Source: JACMLD01 sp047602295
Lineage (GTDB): Bacteria > Bacteroidota > Bacteroidia > Chitinophagales > Chitinophagaceae
Direction of reading: 5' to 3'
DNA: 64,000 nucleotides
Assembly: GCA_047602295.1 (NCBI GenBank)
Contig: JASGHP010000001.1
Coordinates: 2,666,001 to 2,730,000 of the forward strand
The position numbers and the translations under genes are program-made. The notes under the pieces were generated by a model that was not told where the DNA came from, did no database searches, and worked only from the letters and a program-made list of their open reading frames with translations. Positions 38,035-46,221 of the stretch are shown here, piece after piece (the stretch's first letter is position 1; each line of letters begins with the position of its first letter).

Positions 38035-38499
38035 TTATTTATCGCTGCCAATTTTTAAAGCTTCTTCAAAACTTGCTATCAACATAGACTTTGCTAATCT
38101 GTCGATTCCCAATATTATAAGCAATGTCGTTATGTATCCGAGTATTAATTCCCAGTCAAGCGGTTGTTTATATGCTATTAATTGTACTAATAAAAATACA
38201 TTTATACCAACCACGAATACCACAAATACAGGGTTGGTAGATGTCTTTAATAGTATTTTGGTTTTGTTATCTACCGCTGAAATCCTGGTTGAAATACTAG
38301 TTGAAAGCGTATCGTTCGATGAGGGAGTGTAAGTAATTCCTTTTTGCACATAGATAAATTCCGGAGAGTCTGTTAAATAATAATGCCCGTATAACGTATA
38401 TTTTGAATCGTAAAAAGATGAATTGGCAATTTCCTGCAGCCTGGAAACTGTTTCATCAAAAGGGCTATTAATTAAGTATGACTTTTTAATATTTAGCAT
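38035..38499 (-). CDS. Membrane protein, 154 aa
   Basis: A soluble N-terminal part of about 85 residues (MLNIKKSYLINSPFDETVSRL... TLYGHYYLTDSPEFIYVQKG) is followed by two helices (about 91-112 and 117-137) and a charged tail FEEALKIGSDK. ATG at 38499 is preferred over the overlapping GTG at 38514. No family recognised. It is 14 bp downstream of the frameshifted gene and may be in the same transcript. Confidence 0.65.
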   Translation of the reverse strand: MLNIKKSYLINSPFDETVSRLQEIANSSFYDSKYTLYGHYYLTDSPEFIYVQKGITYTPSSNDTLSTSISTRISAVDNKTKILLKTSTNPVFVVFVVGINVFLLVQLIAYKQPLDWELILGYITTLLIILGIDRLAKSMLIASFEEALKIGSDK

Positions 38500-38513
38500 T
38501 ATAAGAGTGGTCA

Positions 38514-38935
38514 CTAACTTGTTTTTATCTTATATACTATTTTCAGCGTTTGCCCGGTACCATTAGGTTTTAAATCTGTAGTCATAGTCAATTCACTGTC
38601 TGTAATGGCAGTTATTATAGAGCCAACTTTTCCATGCATTATCAGGTTGATCACTTTTTTGGCGGCATCATATTTCCAAAGGCCCGTACCTGTATCAGTC
38701 TTTTTGCCTTTTCCCATTGTTGTTGTGAAAGTCTTGTCTTTCTTAAAATCGAAAACGATATCTTTTTCTTCTGGCGGCGCTTCCATTTTGTAGTCGCCCT
38801 GAAGGGCATAGTCAATTACCATTTTTTGCAAAGCAATGTTTCAATCTTTTCAGCAGGCCCGGTTATGCTTTGGCTTTTTAAGTTATTGCTTAAAAGCAGT
38901 GGTAAGAGAAAGCATAGCGTAAAGGTCTTTTTCAT
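38514..38935 (-). pseudogene. Secreted lipocalin-like protein, interrupted by a frameshift
   Basis: An ATG at 38935 opens a frame with a signal peptide (MKKTFTLCFLLPLLLSNN) and ITGPAEKIETLLCKKW, which runs into TAA at 38818-38816. The overlapping frame, open to 38514, continues VIDYALQGDYKMEA...FKKDKTFTTT...GTGLWKYDAAKKVINL, the look of a small lipocalin-like 'LL.GKW..D' protein. One extra base near 38818-38822 (for example TGGGTA for TGGTA) would join them into about 140 residues. Either the gene is broken or there is a sequencing error next to the A6 run; programmed slippage is less likely because it would lose the conserved Trp. The second frame alone starts only with TTG. Confidence 0.7.
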
Positions 38936-38946
38936 TATTTTATTTT

Positions 38947-39339
38947 TTATACTAATACTAATATAAGCCAGGTTAAAGAAATCAATGCTGCAATAACTAT
39001 TAAGAAATTTGTCAAAAACTCAATGTTGCTTTTCAGGACGAACTTATTGGCATTGTTTTTATCATAATAGACAACACAGGTTTTGCCAGGTAAATAATTA
39101 TTTAGCTCTAAAAACCATGAATATTTGGGTTTTGCAATTATGGATTGATTGTCATCGGTCTGAAATTCTACTTTAGGGACAAGGCCTCTTATCATTATGT
39201 GCCTGGATACTTCGAAGGCTATTATTTTACCGGTAGTTCTACTTCCAAAGCGCATAAGAGTAATATAGATTTCTAGAAAGGTGATAGATTTAATTGAAAG
39301 AATTATTAAGACAGCGGTTGAAATAATTTGTGTTATCAT
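38947..39339 (-). CDS. DUF3592-like membrane protein, 130 aa
   Basis: N-terminal helix (about 3-30), a beta domain (TTGKIIAFEVSRH...KVEFQTDDNQSIIAKPKYSW...GKTCVVYYDKNNANKFVLKS) and a C-terminal helix (about 108-128). A TGKI...VEF...G..V.V.YDP-like core between two helices is the DUF3592 pattern. Function unknown. It ends 12 bp before the start of the frameshifted gene. Confidence 0.75.
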   Translation of the reverse strand: MITQIISTAVLIILSIKSITFLEIYITLMRFGSRTTGKIIAFEVSRHIMIRGLVPKVEFQTDDNQSIIAKPKYSWFLELNNYLPGKTCVVYYDKNNANKFVLKSNIEFLTNFLIVIAALISLTWLILVLV

Positions 39340-39390
39340 AAGTGATTATATACCAAATGCAGACTTACTAGCCTCTTGCTGTTTCAAAGT

Positions 39391-39831
39391 TTATTTTTTG
39401 TTTTTGCTTAGTGCCTCAAGAAATTGGGGTGTGTCGGCAACTAACATTTCTCTTGTGTATTTCATTTGGTCATCCATGTAATAAACTAAGGTATTACTAA
39501 GGTCTATCAATGCTATTGAAATAAGTCCGATGCAAGCACCCGCTGCAAAGTCTGCACCCCAAATAAACAATATTGCAGTGTCTTGATTTGTAATGTCTGG
39601 TTTTAGCCAATCTGCTTCGTTATCAGCTATTGCAGTGTCAACATTTTCAACATAAGTTTCAAAATAAGTCTGGTGGCCATTAATGCTACACTCAAGCCCT
39701 TCGTTGTCTATTTGTTTTTCAAGTCCACTCAATATTTTGAAGTCGTACCCAAGTTTTTGGATAGTGTCTTGAAGTTGTTTGTTTGTTGGAATGTCTGCTT
39801 TTCTTAAAAAAGCTATTTGGGTCATTGACAT
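39391..39831 (-). CDS. Unknown soluble protein, 146 aa
   Basis: Acidic, cytoplasmic, with one hydrophobic patch (AILFIWGADFAAGACIGLISIALIDL, about 86-111) that could be a buried helix or a membrane segment. The opening TQIAFLRKADIPTNKQLQDTIQKLGYDFKIL has the style of small immunity-type proteins that begin with an alpha/beta unit, but I cannot name a family. Confidence 0.6.
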   Translation of the reverse strand: MSMTQIAFLRKADIPTNKQLQDTIQKLGYDFKILSGLEKQIDNEGLECSINGHQTYFETYVENVDTAIADNEADWLKPDITNQDTAILFIWGADFAAGACIGLISIALIDLSNTLVYYMDDQMKYTREMLVADTPQFLEALSKNKK

Positions 39832-39957
39832 AGTTTACTGTTTTTAAATTTCGCCTGGATCGCTGCGTATCTTTAGCGCTTGCTTACATGCTTGCGACTG
39901 ATTGGGGAAATATATTCGTCATCATACATTGCCAATGCAATGTTAGCTGTAGTTTTC

Positions 39958-40491
39958 TTACCATTCTCTCCATTCAGTTGCTAAACCTTCTCCTTCACCG
40001 TATTTGTGTGGATCTAGCCCGCATGCGATTGTTATTTTATTTGTCAATTCACATAAGTCCTCTCGTTCACCTGTTTCAATTAGGTCGTCTATCTCTTCAC
40101 TAAGTTTATTCGTTTTTAAAATAGCAATTTTAAACTGCTCAATCTTTTCACTTTCGCTTGCATTCTTACCGATTGTTATCAGAGAGCTTATCAGGTCGTC
40201 AAATATCTTCTTAGTTTTATTGCAATTGGCTTCGGTGTATTGTGTCATGCCATTTTTATAACTTTCTCTCCAACTTTCAAATGGATAAAATTGTTTTGCC
40301 GCAATTAGTTTACTTTGATATCCTGAATCAACGGGGGTAGCCTTATCTGTATCTGCAACTTTCCGCTCCGACTGACCTGAAGAATCTTTTTTACCAAATA
40401 GCCTGTCAAAAAATCCCATTTTGTTTTCTTTTTTTGATGAACAGCTTTGAACTGTTAAGCTTAATAGCGTTATTATAATAATTATTCTCAT
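39958..40491 (-). CDS. Lipoprotein of unknown function, 177 aa
   Basis: ATG at 40491 gives MRIIIIITLLSLTVQSC, a lipoprotein signal with the lipidated Cys at 17; the frame extends to 40512. A charged linker (MGFFDRLFGKKDSSGQSERK) precedes a helical domain (about 70-175) with Cys residues at EANCNKT, DLCELT and ACGLD, ending LATEWREW. No family recognised. A perfect 7-bp hairpin (ACATTGC / GCAATGT, 39926-39943) follows the stop and may end the transcript. Confidence 0.65.
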   Translation of the reverse strand: MRIIIIITLLSLTVQSCSSKKENKMGFFDRLFGKKDSSGQSERKVADTDKATPVDSGYQSKLIAAKQFYPFESWRESYKNGMTQYTEANCNKTKKIFDDLISSLITIGKNASESEKIEQFKIAILKTNKLSEEIDDLIETGEREDLCELTNKITIACGLDPHKYGEGEGLATEWREW

Positions 40492-40543
40492 AAAATTAGA
40501 ATCCATGTGCAAAATATGCTTGCACCTGATTGGAGCTTGAAGT

Positions 40544-40804
40544 TCAAGTTAATTGAAATAATTCTCCAAAGGTGATTGTCTTTACTTTGCCCGTCAACTT
40601 GTTTACGATTACGCCTGGAGCGCCGCCAGCCGCAGGCGGATACTTTGTAATGTTTCCAAATTTATCAACCATTATGAAATCAAAATAGAAGCAGTCTTTA
40701 AATTCTCTTCCAGGTTTTACATCGAAGTAAATGTCAGGCAAAATCTCGCCCATATTCTTTGAATAGTATTTTGCCAAGTCGTATGCATTTTGAGCGGTTA
40801 TCAT
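40544..40804 (-). CDS. Small unknown protein, possibly immunity-like, 86 aa
   Basis: MITAQNAYDLAKYYSKNMGE...PGVIVNKLTGKVKTITFGELFQL: the opening helix and the closing strand resemble the YrhB/Imm35-type small proteins that interpret one ligand surface, but the match is from memory and weak. Cytoplasmic, one Cys, no enzyme motif. It is the upstream-most gene of the 36.2-40.8 kb run. Confidence 0.6.
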   Translation of the reverse strand: MITAQNAYDLAKYYSKNMGEILPDIYFDVKPGREFKDCFYFDFIMVDKFGNITKYPPAAGGAPGVIVNKLTGKVKTITFGELFQLT

Positions 40805-41254
40805 AATTTCAGCCAGCGCAAAAATAGACGAAACTTTATCCTCTCAAAACTTTTGCCTTTTGAGATCTTTGCCTGCTCGTAAGATAATTATAATTATTGT
40901 TTGAGCATATAACTATCTCGCAAATGCACTTTATAGTGTTCCAACCCTAATGAAAGGAGAGTAGAAGGGTCGCATTCTTGGTCGTTAGCTCCACCACGTC
41001 AAACCATACTCATTCACCCTAAACACTCCCTCTACGCAAATGCCCTCGATGCTAAATAAAATTAGTAGTATTATACAAGTGCAAGAAAAAATAGGCCATT
41101 GTTTTTTTGTTGGTCTTTAACAGACCATGAAAAACAATACGTAATTCCCTTATTTATTATCTTCTTCAAATAAGCAGTTCAATTGCCAGTTGCATGGCCG
41201 GTTGTGCAGCCTTTACAGTTGTTGTATCGTTTTTTTGGGGCAATCTAACGATTT

Positions 41255-41443
41255 TACGGGCCCGTAAAGTCATCACATGGGTCCATAAAATCATCACATG
41301 GGTCCGTAAAATCATCGCATGGGTCCATAAATTCATCACATGGGTCCGTAAAATCATCACATGGGTCCATAAAATCATCGCATGGGTCCATAAAATCATC
41401 ACATGGGTCCGTAAAATCATCACATGGCCCCGTAAAGTCGTTA
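41255..41443. repeat. 21-bp minisatellite, nine units
   Basis: Seven near-identical units CATGGGTCCRTAAAATCATCR start at 41276, 41297, 41318, 41339, 41360, 41381 and 41402. A divergent unit lies at each end (41255 and 41423); both edge units share CCCGTAAAGTC. The left edge holds the perfect palindrome ACGGGCCCGT (41256-41265). Since 21 is a multiple of three, several frames stay open: the minus strand reads CDDFTDP/CDDFMDP repeats ending at TAA (41254), the plus strand KIITWVR-type repeats. The minus frame lacks an ATG before the repeats except just ahead of them (near 41454). Confidence 0.9.
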
Positions 41444-41584
41444 AATCTGTCCATATTTCTGTTAAAACTGGAGTTATTGTTTTCCGTTTCTGTGGTACTA
41501 TGTGCGCTATTGGCGTTGTACAGCAATGTCTTATAGGTGTTTTATATGCAAAGCTCCATCTGTGCGATGTTTATAAAACTGTTT

Positions 41585-42052
41585 GAACCCTGATTAAAGG
41601 ATTAAGGGATTGAAGGACTGTATCGCTATCTTCCTGATTTTTCAATGAAGGGAATCATGGTGCAGGTTTTTTTTACCACAGAGGTACGGGAGGTTTTTCA
41701 CGGAGGTTAAGGAGGGCTATTGTCAGAATCTCTATTGAAGAATTATATCATTGAAGGACTTATTCGCCGCAAAGATCATGGCCATCCTTCAATCAAGAGA
41801 ATCAAGGTTCTGAACCCTGATTAAAGGATTAAGGGATTGAAGGACTGTATCGCTATCTTCCTGATTTTTCAATGAAGGGAATCATGGTGCAGGTTTTTTT
41901 TACCACAGAGGTACGGAAGGTTTTTCACGAAGGTTAAGGAGGGCTATTGTCAGAATCTCTATTGAAGGATTATATCATTGAAGGACTTATTCGCCGCAAA
42001 GATCATGGCCATCCTTCAATCAGGTAAATCATGGTTCTGAGCCTTGATTAAA
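41585..42052. repeat. 227-bp tandem repeat, two full copies plus a stub
   Basis: The copy starting GAACCCTGATTAAAGG at 41585 recurs at 41812, and a partial third begins at 42039 (GAGCCTTGATTAAA), giving a constant 227-bp period. The two full copies differ at only a few positions. Each contains a short inverted pair (GATTGAAGGA / TCCTTCAATC). No open frame spans it. Confidence 0.85.
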
Positions 42053-42130
42053 ATATCAGGCGGATTAAAGGACTTGTTCATCACAAACGTCCTCTAATCC
42101 GCCTAATTCTATAAATACTGGTTCAAACAT

Positions 42131-42556
42131 TTATCTTGGATCATAATCTACCATCCATTCAATGCCATATTTATCTCTGAACATCGCAAAGTAAGAACCC
42201 CAGGGGCTTTCGCCAATGGGCATTTCGATGGTGGTGGCGCCTGCAGAAAGACCATTGTAAATTTTATCGGCTTCTTCACGGCTTGCTGTAGTAACAGATA
42301 TTTTAGACCTGTTTTCATTTTCATTGGTGCGGCCCATAAATTCCGGTACATCATTGCCCATTAATTCACAATTGCCAATGGGCAAAGTAATGTGCATGAT
42401 TTTGTTGGCTTCTTTTTCAGGTATGTCGAAACCAGGCATGGGCATGTCTTTAAAACGTACAATTTTGCCAAAACTTCCTCCAAATACTGATTTGTAAAAA
42501 GTAAAAGCTTCTTCTGCATTTCCATTAAAATTAATGTGCGGATTGATTGTTGCCAT
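42131..42556 (-). CDS. VOC-superfamily protein, PhnB/glyoxalase-like, 141 aa
   Basis: Starts INPHINFNGNAEEAFTFYKSVFGG, with KIMHITLPIGNCELMGND and the closing DKYGIEWMVDYD, the hallmarks of the PhnB/'3-demethylubiquinone methyltransferase-like' branch of the vicinal-oxygen-chelate fold. These small cytoplasmic proteins form dimers; most members have no proven reaction. The gene is monocistronic with its start facing a perfect hairpin at 42729. Confidence 0.9.
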   Translation of the reverse strand: MATINPHINFNGNAEEAFTFYKSVFGGSFGKIVRFKDMPMPGFDIPEKEANKIMHITLPIGNCELMGNDVPEFMGRTNENENRSKISVTTASREEADKIYNGLSAGATTIEMPIGESPWGSYFAMFRDKYGIEWMVDYDPR

Positions 42557-42728
42557 AATGGTGTGTTTTTAATTTATAAGCAAATCTCGTGAATCAAAAC
42601 CATGTTTGCACTGTGCAAGTGCGACAATTATAGTGGCCGGATGCGACAATAAATGTCGGGCATATTATGCTTTATAAATCATTTCTGCGCAACAAAATTG
42701 TTAATGAAGAATATTATAACGACATGCG

Positions 42729-42773
42729 AGACCTATAAGGTTTGCCGGGAAGCGCTGCAAACCTTATAGGTCT
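42729..42773. repeat. Perfect 17-bp inverted repeat
   Basis: AGACCTATAAGGTTTGC (42729-42745), an 11-base loop, then GCAAACCTTATAGGTCT (42757-42773). It lies 23 bp beyond the stop of the minus-strand kinase gene at 42797 and has no T-run on either side. It may slow or end transcription, or be a REP-like unit. Confidence 0.75.
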
Positions 42774-42796
42774 TGTTATATTGCAGCACCTTTGCA

Positions 42797-45211
42797 TTAA
42801 CCATGTATTAAAGGCAACTCAAAATAGAACTGGCTTCCCTTGCCTGGTTCACTGGTCGCCCATATATTGCCCCCGTGGTGCTGAATAATTTCGTAACATA
42901 AGTATAATCCGATGCCAAAGCCCGATACCATGGGGTTGTTGCCGGTATTGGAGCGATAATATCTTTCAAAAAGTTTTGGCAACTCTTCTTCTGCAATGCC
43001 CATACCTCTATCGGCAACGCATACCTGCACATGATTGCCTGCGGTAATGCAACTAATATTAATAGGGGTGCCTGCGGGCGAATACTTTACTGCATTGCTA
43101 ATAAGGTTGTCAATAACATGGCCAATCTTATCCCTGTCGGCCATTACCCATGCCTCATCTACCGGCGCAAAGAAAAGCGGGTGGCTTACAATGGTGGCAA
43201 GGCTATCGCTTTGCACTTCTTTAAACAATACGGCCATATCAAAACGTTCGGGCTCTATGCGCATCTTGCCAGATTCCAGGCGGGAAACATTCAGGAATCC
43301 GTTTATCATTGTTGTCATCTTTACCACTTGCTTATTGGCTTGCTCTAATGCCATGGGCACAAAAAAGTCAGGATAGGTTTTCAATTGTTCCTGCAGCAAT
43401 TGCAGATATCCCTTCATAGAAGTAAGCGGTGTTTTCAGCTCATGGCTAACCATGGCAATAAAATCATTTTTGCGTTGTTCATCCAGTCTTTGCTGTGTTA
43501 CGTCCATCACCACACCGGTAAAAGCCACCAGGTTGCCGGCGGCATCTTTTGTATGATTGCCAATGGCACGCAGCCAGCGTTGCGCACCATCGTGCAGGCC
43601 GGTTACCATATAGGTTACATCGTAATCGCCACCACGGTGCATGGCCCTGTCAAGCTGTGCACTTACGTATGGCCGGTAGTCTTCTGTAATCTGCGCCAAT
43701 GCCTGCTTGATGGACATATATTCGCCGGGATAAAAACCGAATAATTCTTTAGAGCGGGTATCTGTAATAAACTCACCTGTTTGCTGGTTGATATACCAGG
43801 TGCCGATACTGGCTGTTTCAATAGCAAGCCTTAGCATGTTCTGGCTTTCATCTATCTGGTACCTTGCGGCGGTTAGTTGTTCATTGGCTTCTGATAAAGC
43901 ATCGTTGGCTGCGGTTAGTTCCTCGTTGGAAGCAGCCTGCTCTTCATTGATGGCCGCCAGTTGTTCATTGGTCACCTGCAATTCTTCAGAGCTTTTGGCA
44001 ATAGCTTCCTCAAGGGATTTGCGCTCTGTTACGTCACGGGTAGTGCCTGCAACCGCCACTACCTCTCCATCTTCACCCAGCACGGGTATAAGGATATAAT
44101 CATAAATTCTTTTGCCTAATTCCGCGTGCGGAAAAGATACTTCACCACGCACAGGTTTTTTCGTGCGTACCACATCATCTATTTCCCTTTCGTGCATGGC
44201 AGCATGCCATTCTTCGTAACCATTTTCGCGCAAGCCCACGCCAATAGCAGTATCCCAGGTTTTGCCCCACATTTGCAGCAAGGCTTTGTTGGCATAGGTA
44301 AACCGGTATTGCAGATCCCATACATACATAAGGTCTGGCGTGCCCGATGTAATGGTTTCATACACTCTTTTTTGCTGATCTGCCAGTGCCCTGGCGGCAG
44401 CGAGTTGCTGCTGTACTTTTATCATGCCTGTTACTTCAAACACGATGCCCAGTATACCTTCTATTTTATCGGTATCGTCTCGCCATGGCTGGTAGGTAAA
44501 ACTAAAATATCGATCTTGCGTGGGGCCGCCCTCATAATCTGAAATGGGCACCAGCAATTCATTTACTTCAAGCGTTTCCCCTTTCTGGTAAACACGCAGC
44601 AATTGTTCCTGCAATGGTGTGCCTACCAGTTCGGGTACGGCTTCAAACAAGGGCCTGCCCATCAGGTTGCGGCCATGAAGAATCTCCTGGTAGGCAGGGT
44701 TAACGAGTTCATACACCAAATCGGGCCCACTCATAATACTGATACCTGCTGCGGCCTGCAACAAAAAGTTTTTAAAGCGATCCCGTTCTACCTCGAAAGC
44801 ACGTTTGGCAGCCGATTCTTTTTTTCGTTCCGCTACCTGGCGTGTATTTTCCAATATCCATACTGCTATTTTAGAAACAGCACCTTGCGCATTCTTAATG
44901 GGCATGTAAGCAAAGGTTACCACAATGTTTTGCGGGCGCCCCTCACGCATCATTACCATATCCACCTCATCTGCATAATAGGGTTCGCCGGTTTTCACCA
45001 GGTTTTGCAAAGGCTGTTCAAAGCTGCTGCGCAACTGACCAAAAACATCCCAATAAGCTTTGCCATAAATGGCATCGTTGGGTTTGCCCGTTACTTCCAG
45101 GAATTTATTATTAACCAGTTCTACTATAAAGCTGTCTGTATTGAGTATGCAAATACCAATAGGGGCGTGGAGGATCGATTTTTCAAGGTCTTCTTCGCTC
45201 AAAAATTGCAT
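42797..45211 (-). CDS. Multi-PAS sensor histidine kinase, 804 aa
   Basis: No signal peptide or membrane helix, so cytoplasmic. PAS-type domains at about 8-130, 145-270, 285-400 and 460-575; a coiled coil with short repeats (QLAAINEEQAASNEELTAAN) joins the third and fourth. HisKA has VSHELKTPLTSMKGY (His about 590), and the HATPase has DNLISNAVKYSP, DRGMGIAEEE and GFGIGLYLCYEI. No receiver domain is attached and no response regulator is adjacent, so it is an orphan kinase. Confidence 0.92.
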   Translation of the reverse strand: MQFLSEEDLEKSILHAPIGICILNTDSFIVELVNNKFLEVTGKPNDAIYGKAYWDVFGQLRSSFEQPLQNLVKTGEPYYADEVDMVMMREGRPQNIVVTFAYMPIKNAQGAVSKIAVWILENTRQVAERKKESAAKRAFEVERDRFKNFLLQAAAGISIMSGPDLVYELVNPAYQEILHGRNLMGRPLFEAVPELVGTPLQEQLLRVYQKGETLEVNELLVPISDYEGGPTQDRYFSFTYQPWRDDTDKIEGILGIVFEVTGMIKVQQQLAAARALADQQKRVYETITSGTPDLMYVWDLQYRFTYANKALLQMWGKTWDTAIGVGLRENGYEEWHAAMHEREIDDVVRTKKPVRGEVSFPHAELGKRIYDYILIPVLGEDGEVVAVAGTTRDVTERKSLEEAIAKSSEELQVTNEQLAAINEEQAASNEELTAANDALSEANEQLTAARYQIDESQNMLRLAIETASIGTWYINQQTGEFITDTRSKELFGFYPGEYMSIKQALAQITEDYRPYVSAQLDRAMHRGGDYDVTYMVTGLHDGAQRWLRAIGNHTKDAAGNLVAFTGVVMDVTQQRLDEQRKNDFIAMVSHELKTPLTSMKGYLQLLQEQLKTYPDFFVPMALEQANKQVVKMTTMINGFLNVSRLESGKMRIEPERFDMAVLFKEVQSDSLATIVSHPLFFAPVDEAWVMADRDKIGHVIDNLISNAVKYSPAGTPINISCITAGNHVQVCVADRGMGIAEEELPKLFERYYRSNTGNNPMVSGFGIGLYLCYEIIQHHGGNIWATSEPGKGSQFYFELPLIHG

Positions 45212-45362
45212 TGTACCGGGTTTGGTTGGTTTATTTTGAATTATTCAAAAACTAAACCATCCTTCAATCGCTTTATATGTTACAGAGAGTGTTGATTTTT
45301 TTCCACAGTGTAGAAAGGGAGCTTAGGTAAACGCGAAAATGGGGGAGATAAGACAGGATATG

Positions 45363-46091
45363 TTATGGTATTTCCTGCAGCAGCACACCCGTTTCCAGAA
45401 AAGGTATTTGCGCAATAATATTTCCTTCGGGATTGATAACTGAGGTGGAACCAAAAGCAATGCGGTCCTGCTGGTGGCCGGTTACATCGCTGGATAGCAG
45501 CCAAACTTTATTCTCTTTGGCCCTTTCTGCCCGCATTGGCACGTGTAGTTCTTTAAACTTGATGGCTTTTTTTTCGCTCATCATTGTATTGGAAGGGCAG
45601 ATGATGACGGTGGCCCCTTTATCGGCCAGTTGTTTCGCTGCTTCAGGAAACTGCGTATCGTAACAAATTAAAATGCCGAAATTGAATTCACCCACGGAAA
45701 AAACCGGGTATTCTTTGCCGGCAGTAAATAGTTGTTCGCCCTCCAGCAAATGCGTTTTGTGGTAATGGCCTATCAGCATTCCGTCTTTTATAATGATTGC
45801 GGTATTGAACAGCAATCCGCATTGCTCTTCAATCAACCCCAATATTATCATGGGTGAGTATTCTGCCAGTTGTGCGGTTATGGTGGCAAACAAATTACTC
45901 TCCAGATCAAGCGCATGCTGCTTTGCCTTTGCGGGGTCTGTAATGTAGCCCTGCAAATAACATTCAGGAAAGACCACCAGCTCCGCACCTTTTTGTACTG
46001 CTTCTTTTAGCAGTTTGCGAATCCAATAGAGCGTTTGCTCAAGGTCTTCCATTATAGCAGGCGGCTGACAAACAGCAATGGTAATGGGCAT
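45363..46091 (-). CDS. Carbon-nitrogen hydrolase (nitrilase superfamily), 242 aa
   Basis: Hydrolyses a C-N bond, typically of an amide. The catalytic triad is visible: Glu43 (FPECYLQGY), Lys112 (HYHKTHL) and Cys143 (GILICYDTQFPE). The length suits the single-domain amidase/omega-amidase-like branches. No signal peptide, so cytoplasmic. The natural substrate is unknown. It sits between two orphan sensor kinases on the same strand, with about 130-150 bp on either side. Confidence 0.92.
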   Translation of the reverse strand: MPITIAVCQPPAIMEDLEQTLYWIRKLLKEAVQKGAELVVFPECYLQGYITDPAKAKQHALDLESNLFATITAQLAEYSPMIILGLIEEQCGLLFNTAIIIKDGMLIGHYHKTHLLEGEQLFTAGKEYPVFSVGEFNFGILICYDTQFPEAAKQLADKGATVIICPSNTMMSEKKAIKFKELHVPMRAERAKENKVWLLSSDVTGHQQDRIAFGSTSVINPEGNIIAQIPFLETGVLLQEIP

Positions 46092-46221
46092 GCAGGCAAA
46101 TCTTATGGCGGCAAATTAGTTTTTTATTTTGCTGATTGCATTAATAAAAGAAAATCTGTTGGCATGATTGAATATAAATAAGAAAACAGGAGCCTTGCAT
46201 GGGAGAAAATGAAACCTGGCA

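Larger units (their letters stand above)
40805..42130. other. 1.3-kb gene-free region with two kinds of tandem repeat
   Basis: 40805-41254 shows nothing. 41255-41443 is a 21-bp minisatellite and 41585-42052 a 227-bp tandem duplication. All open frames here run through the repeats and are not called as genes. Confidence 0.6.

Noticed and set aside
41255..41443. CRISPR array
   Set aside because: Units are directly adjacent without spacers and there are no cas genes.
41194..41586. Plus-strand frame with WVHKIIT repeats
   Set aside because: Open only because the minisatellite unit is 21 bp; flanks do not look coding.
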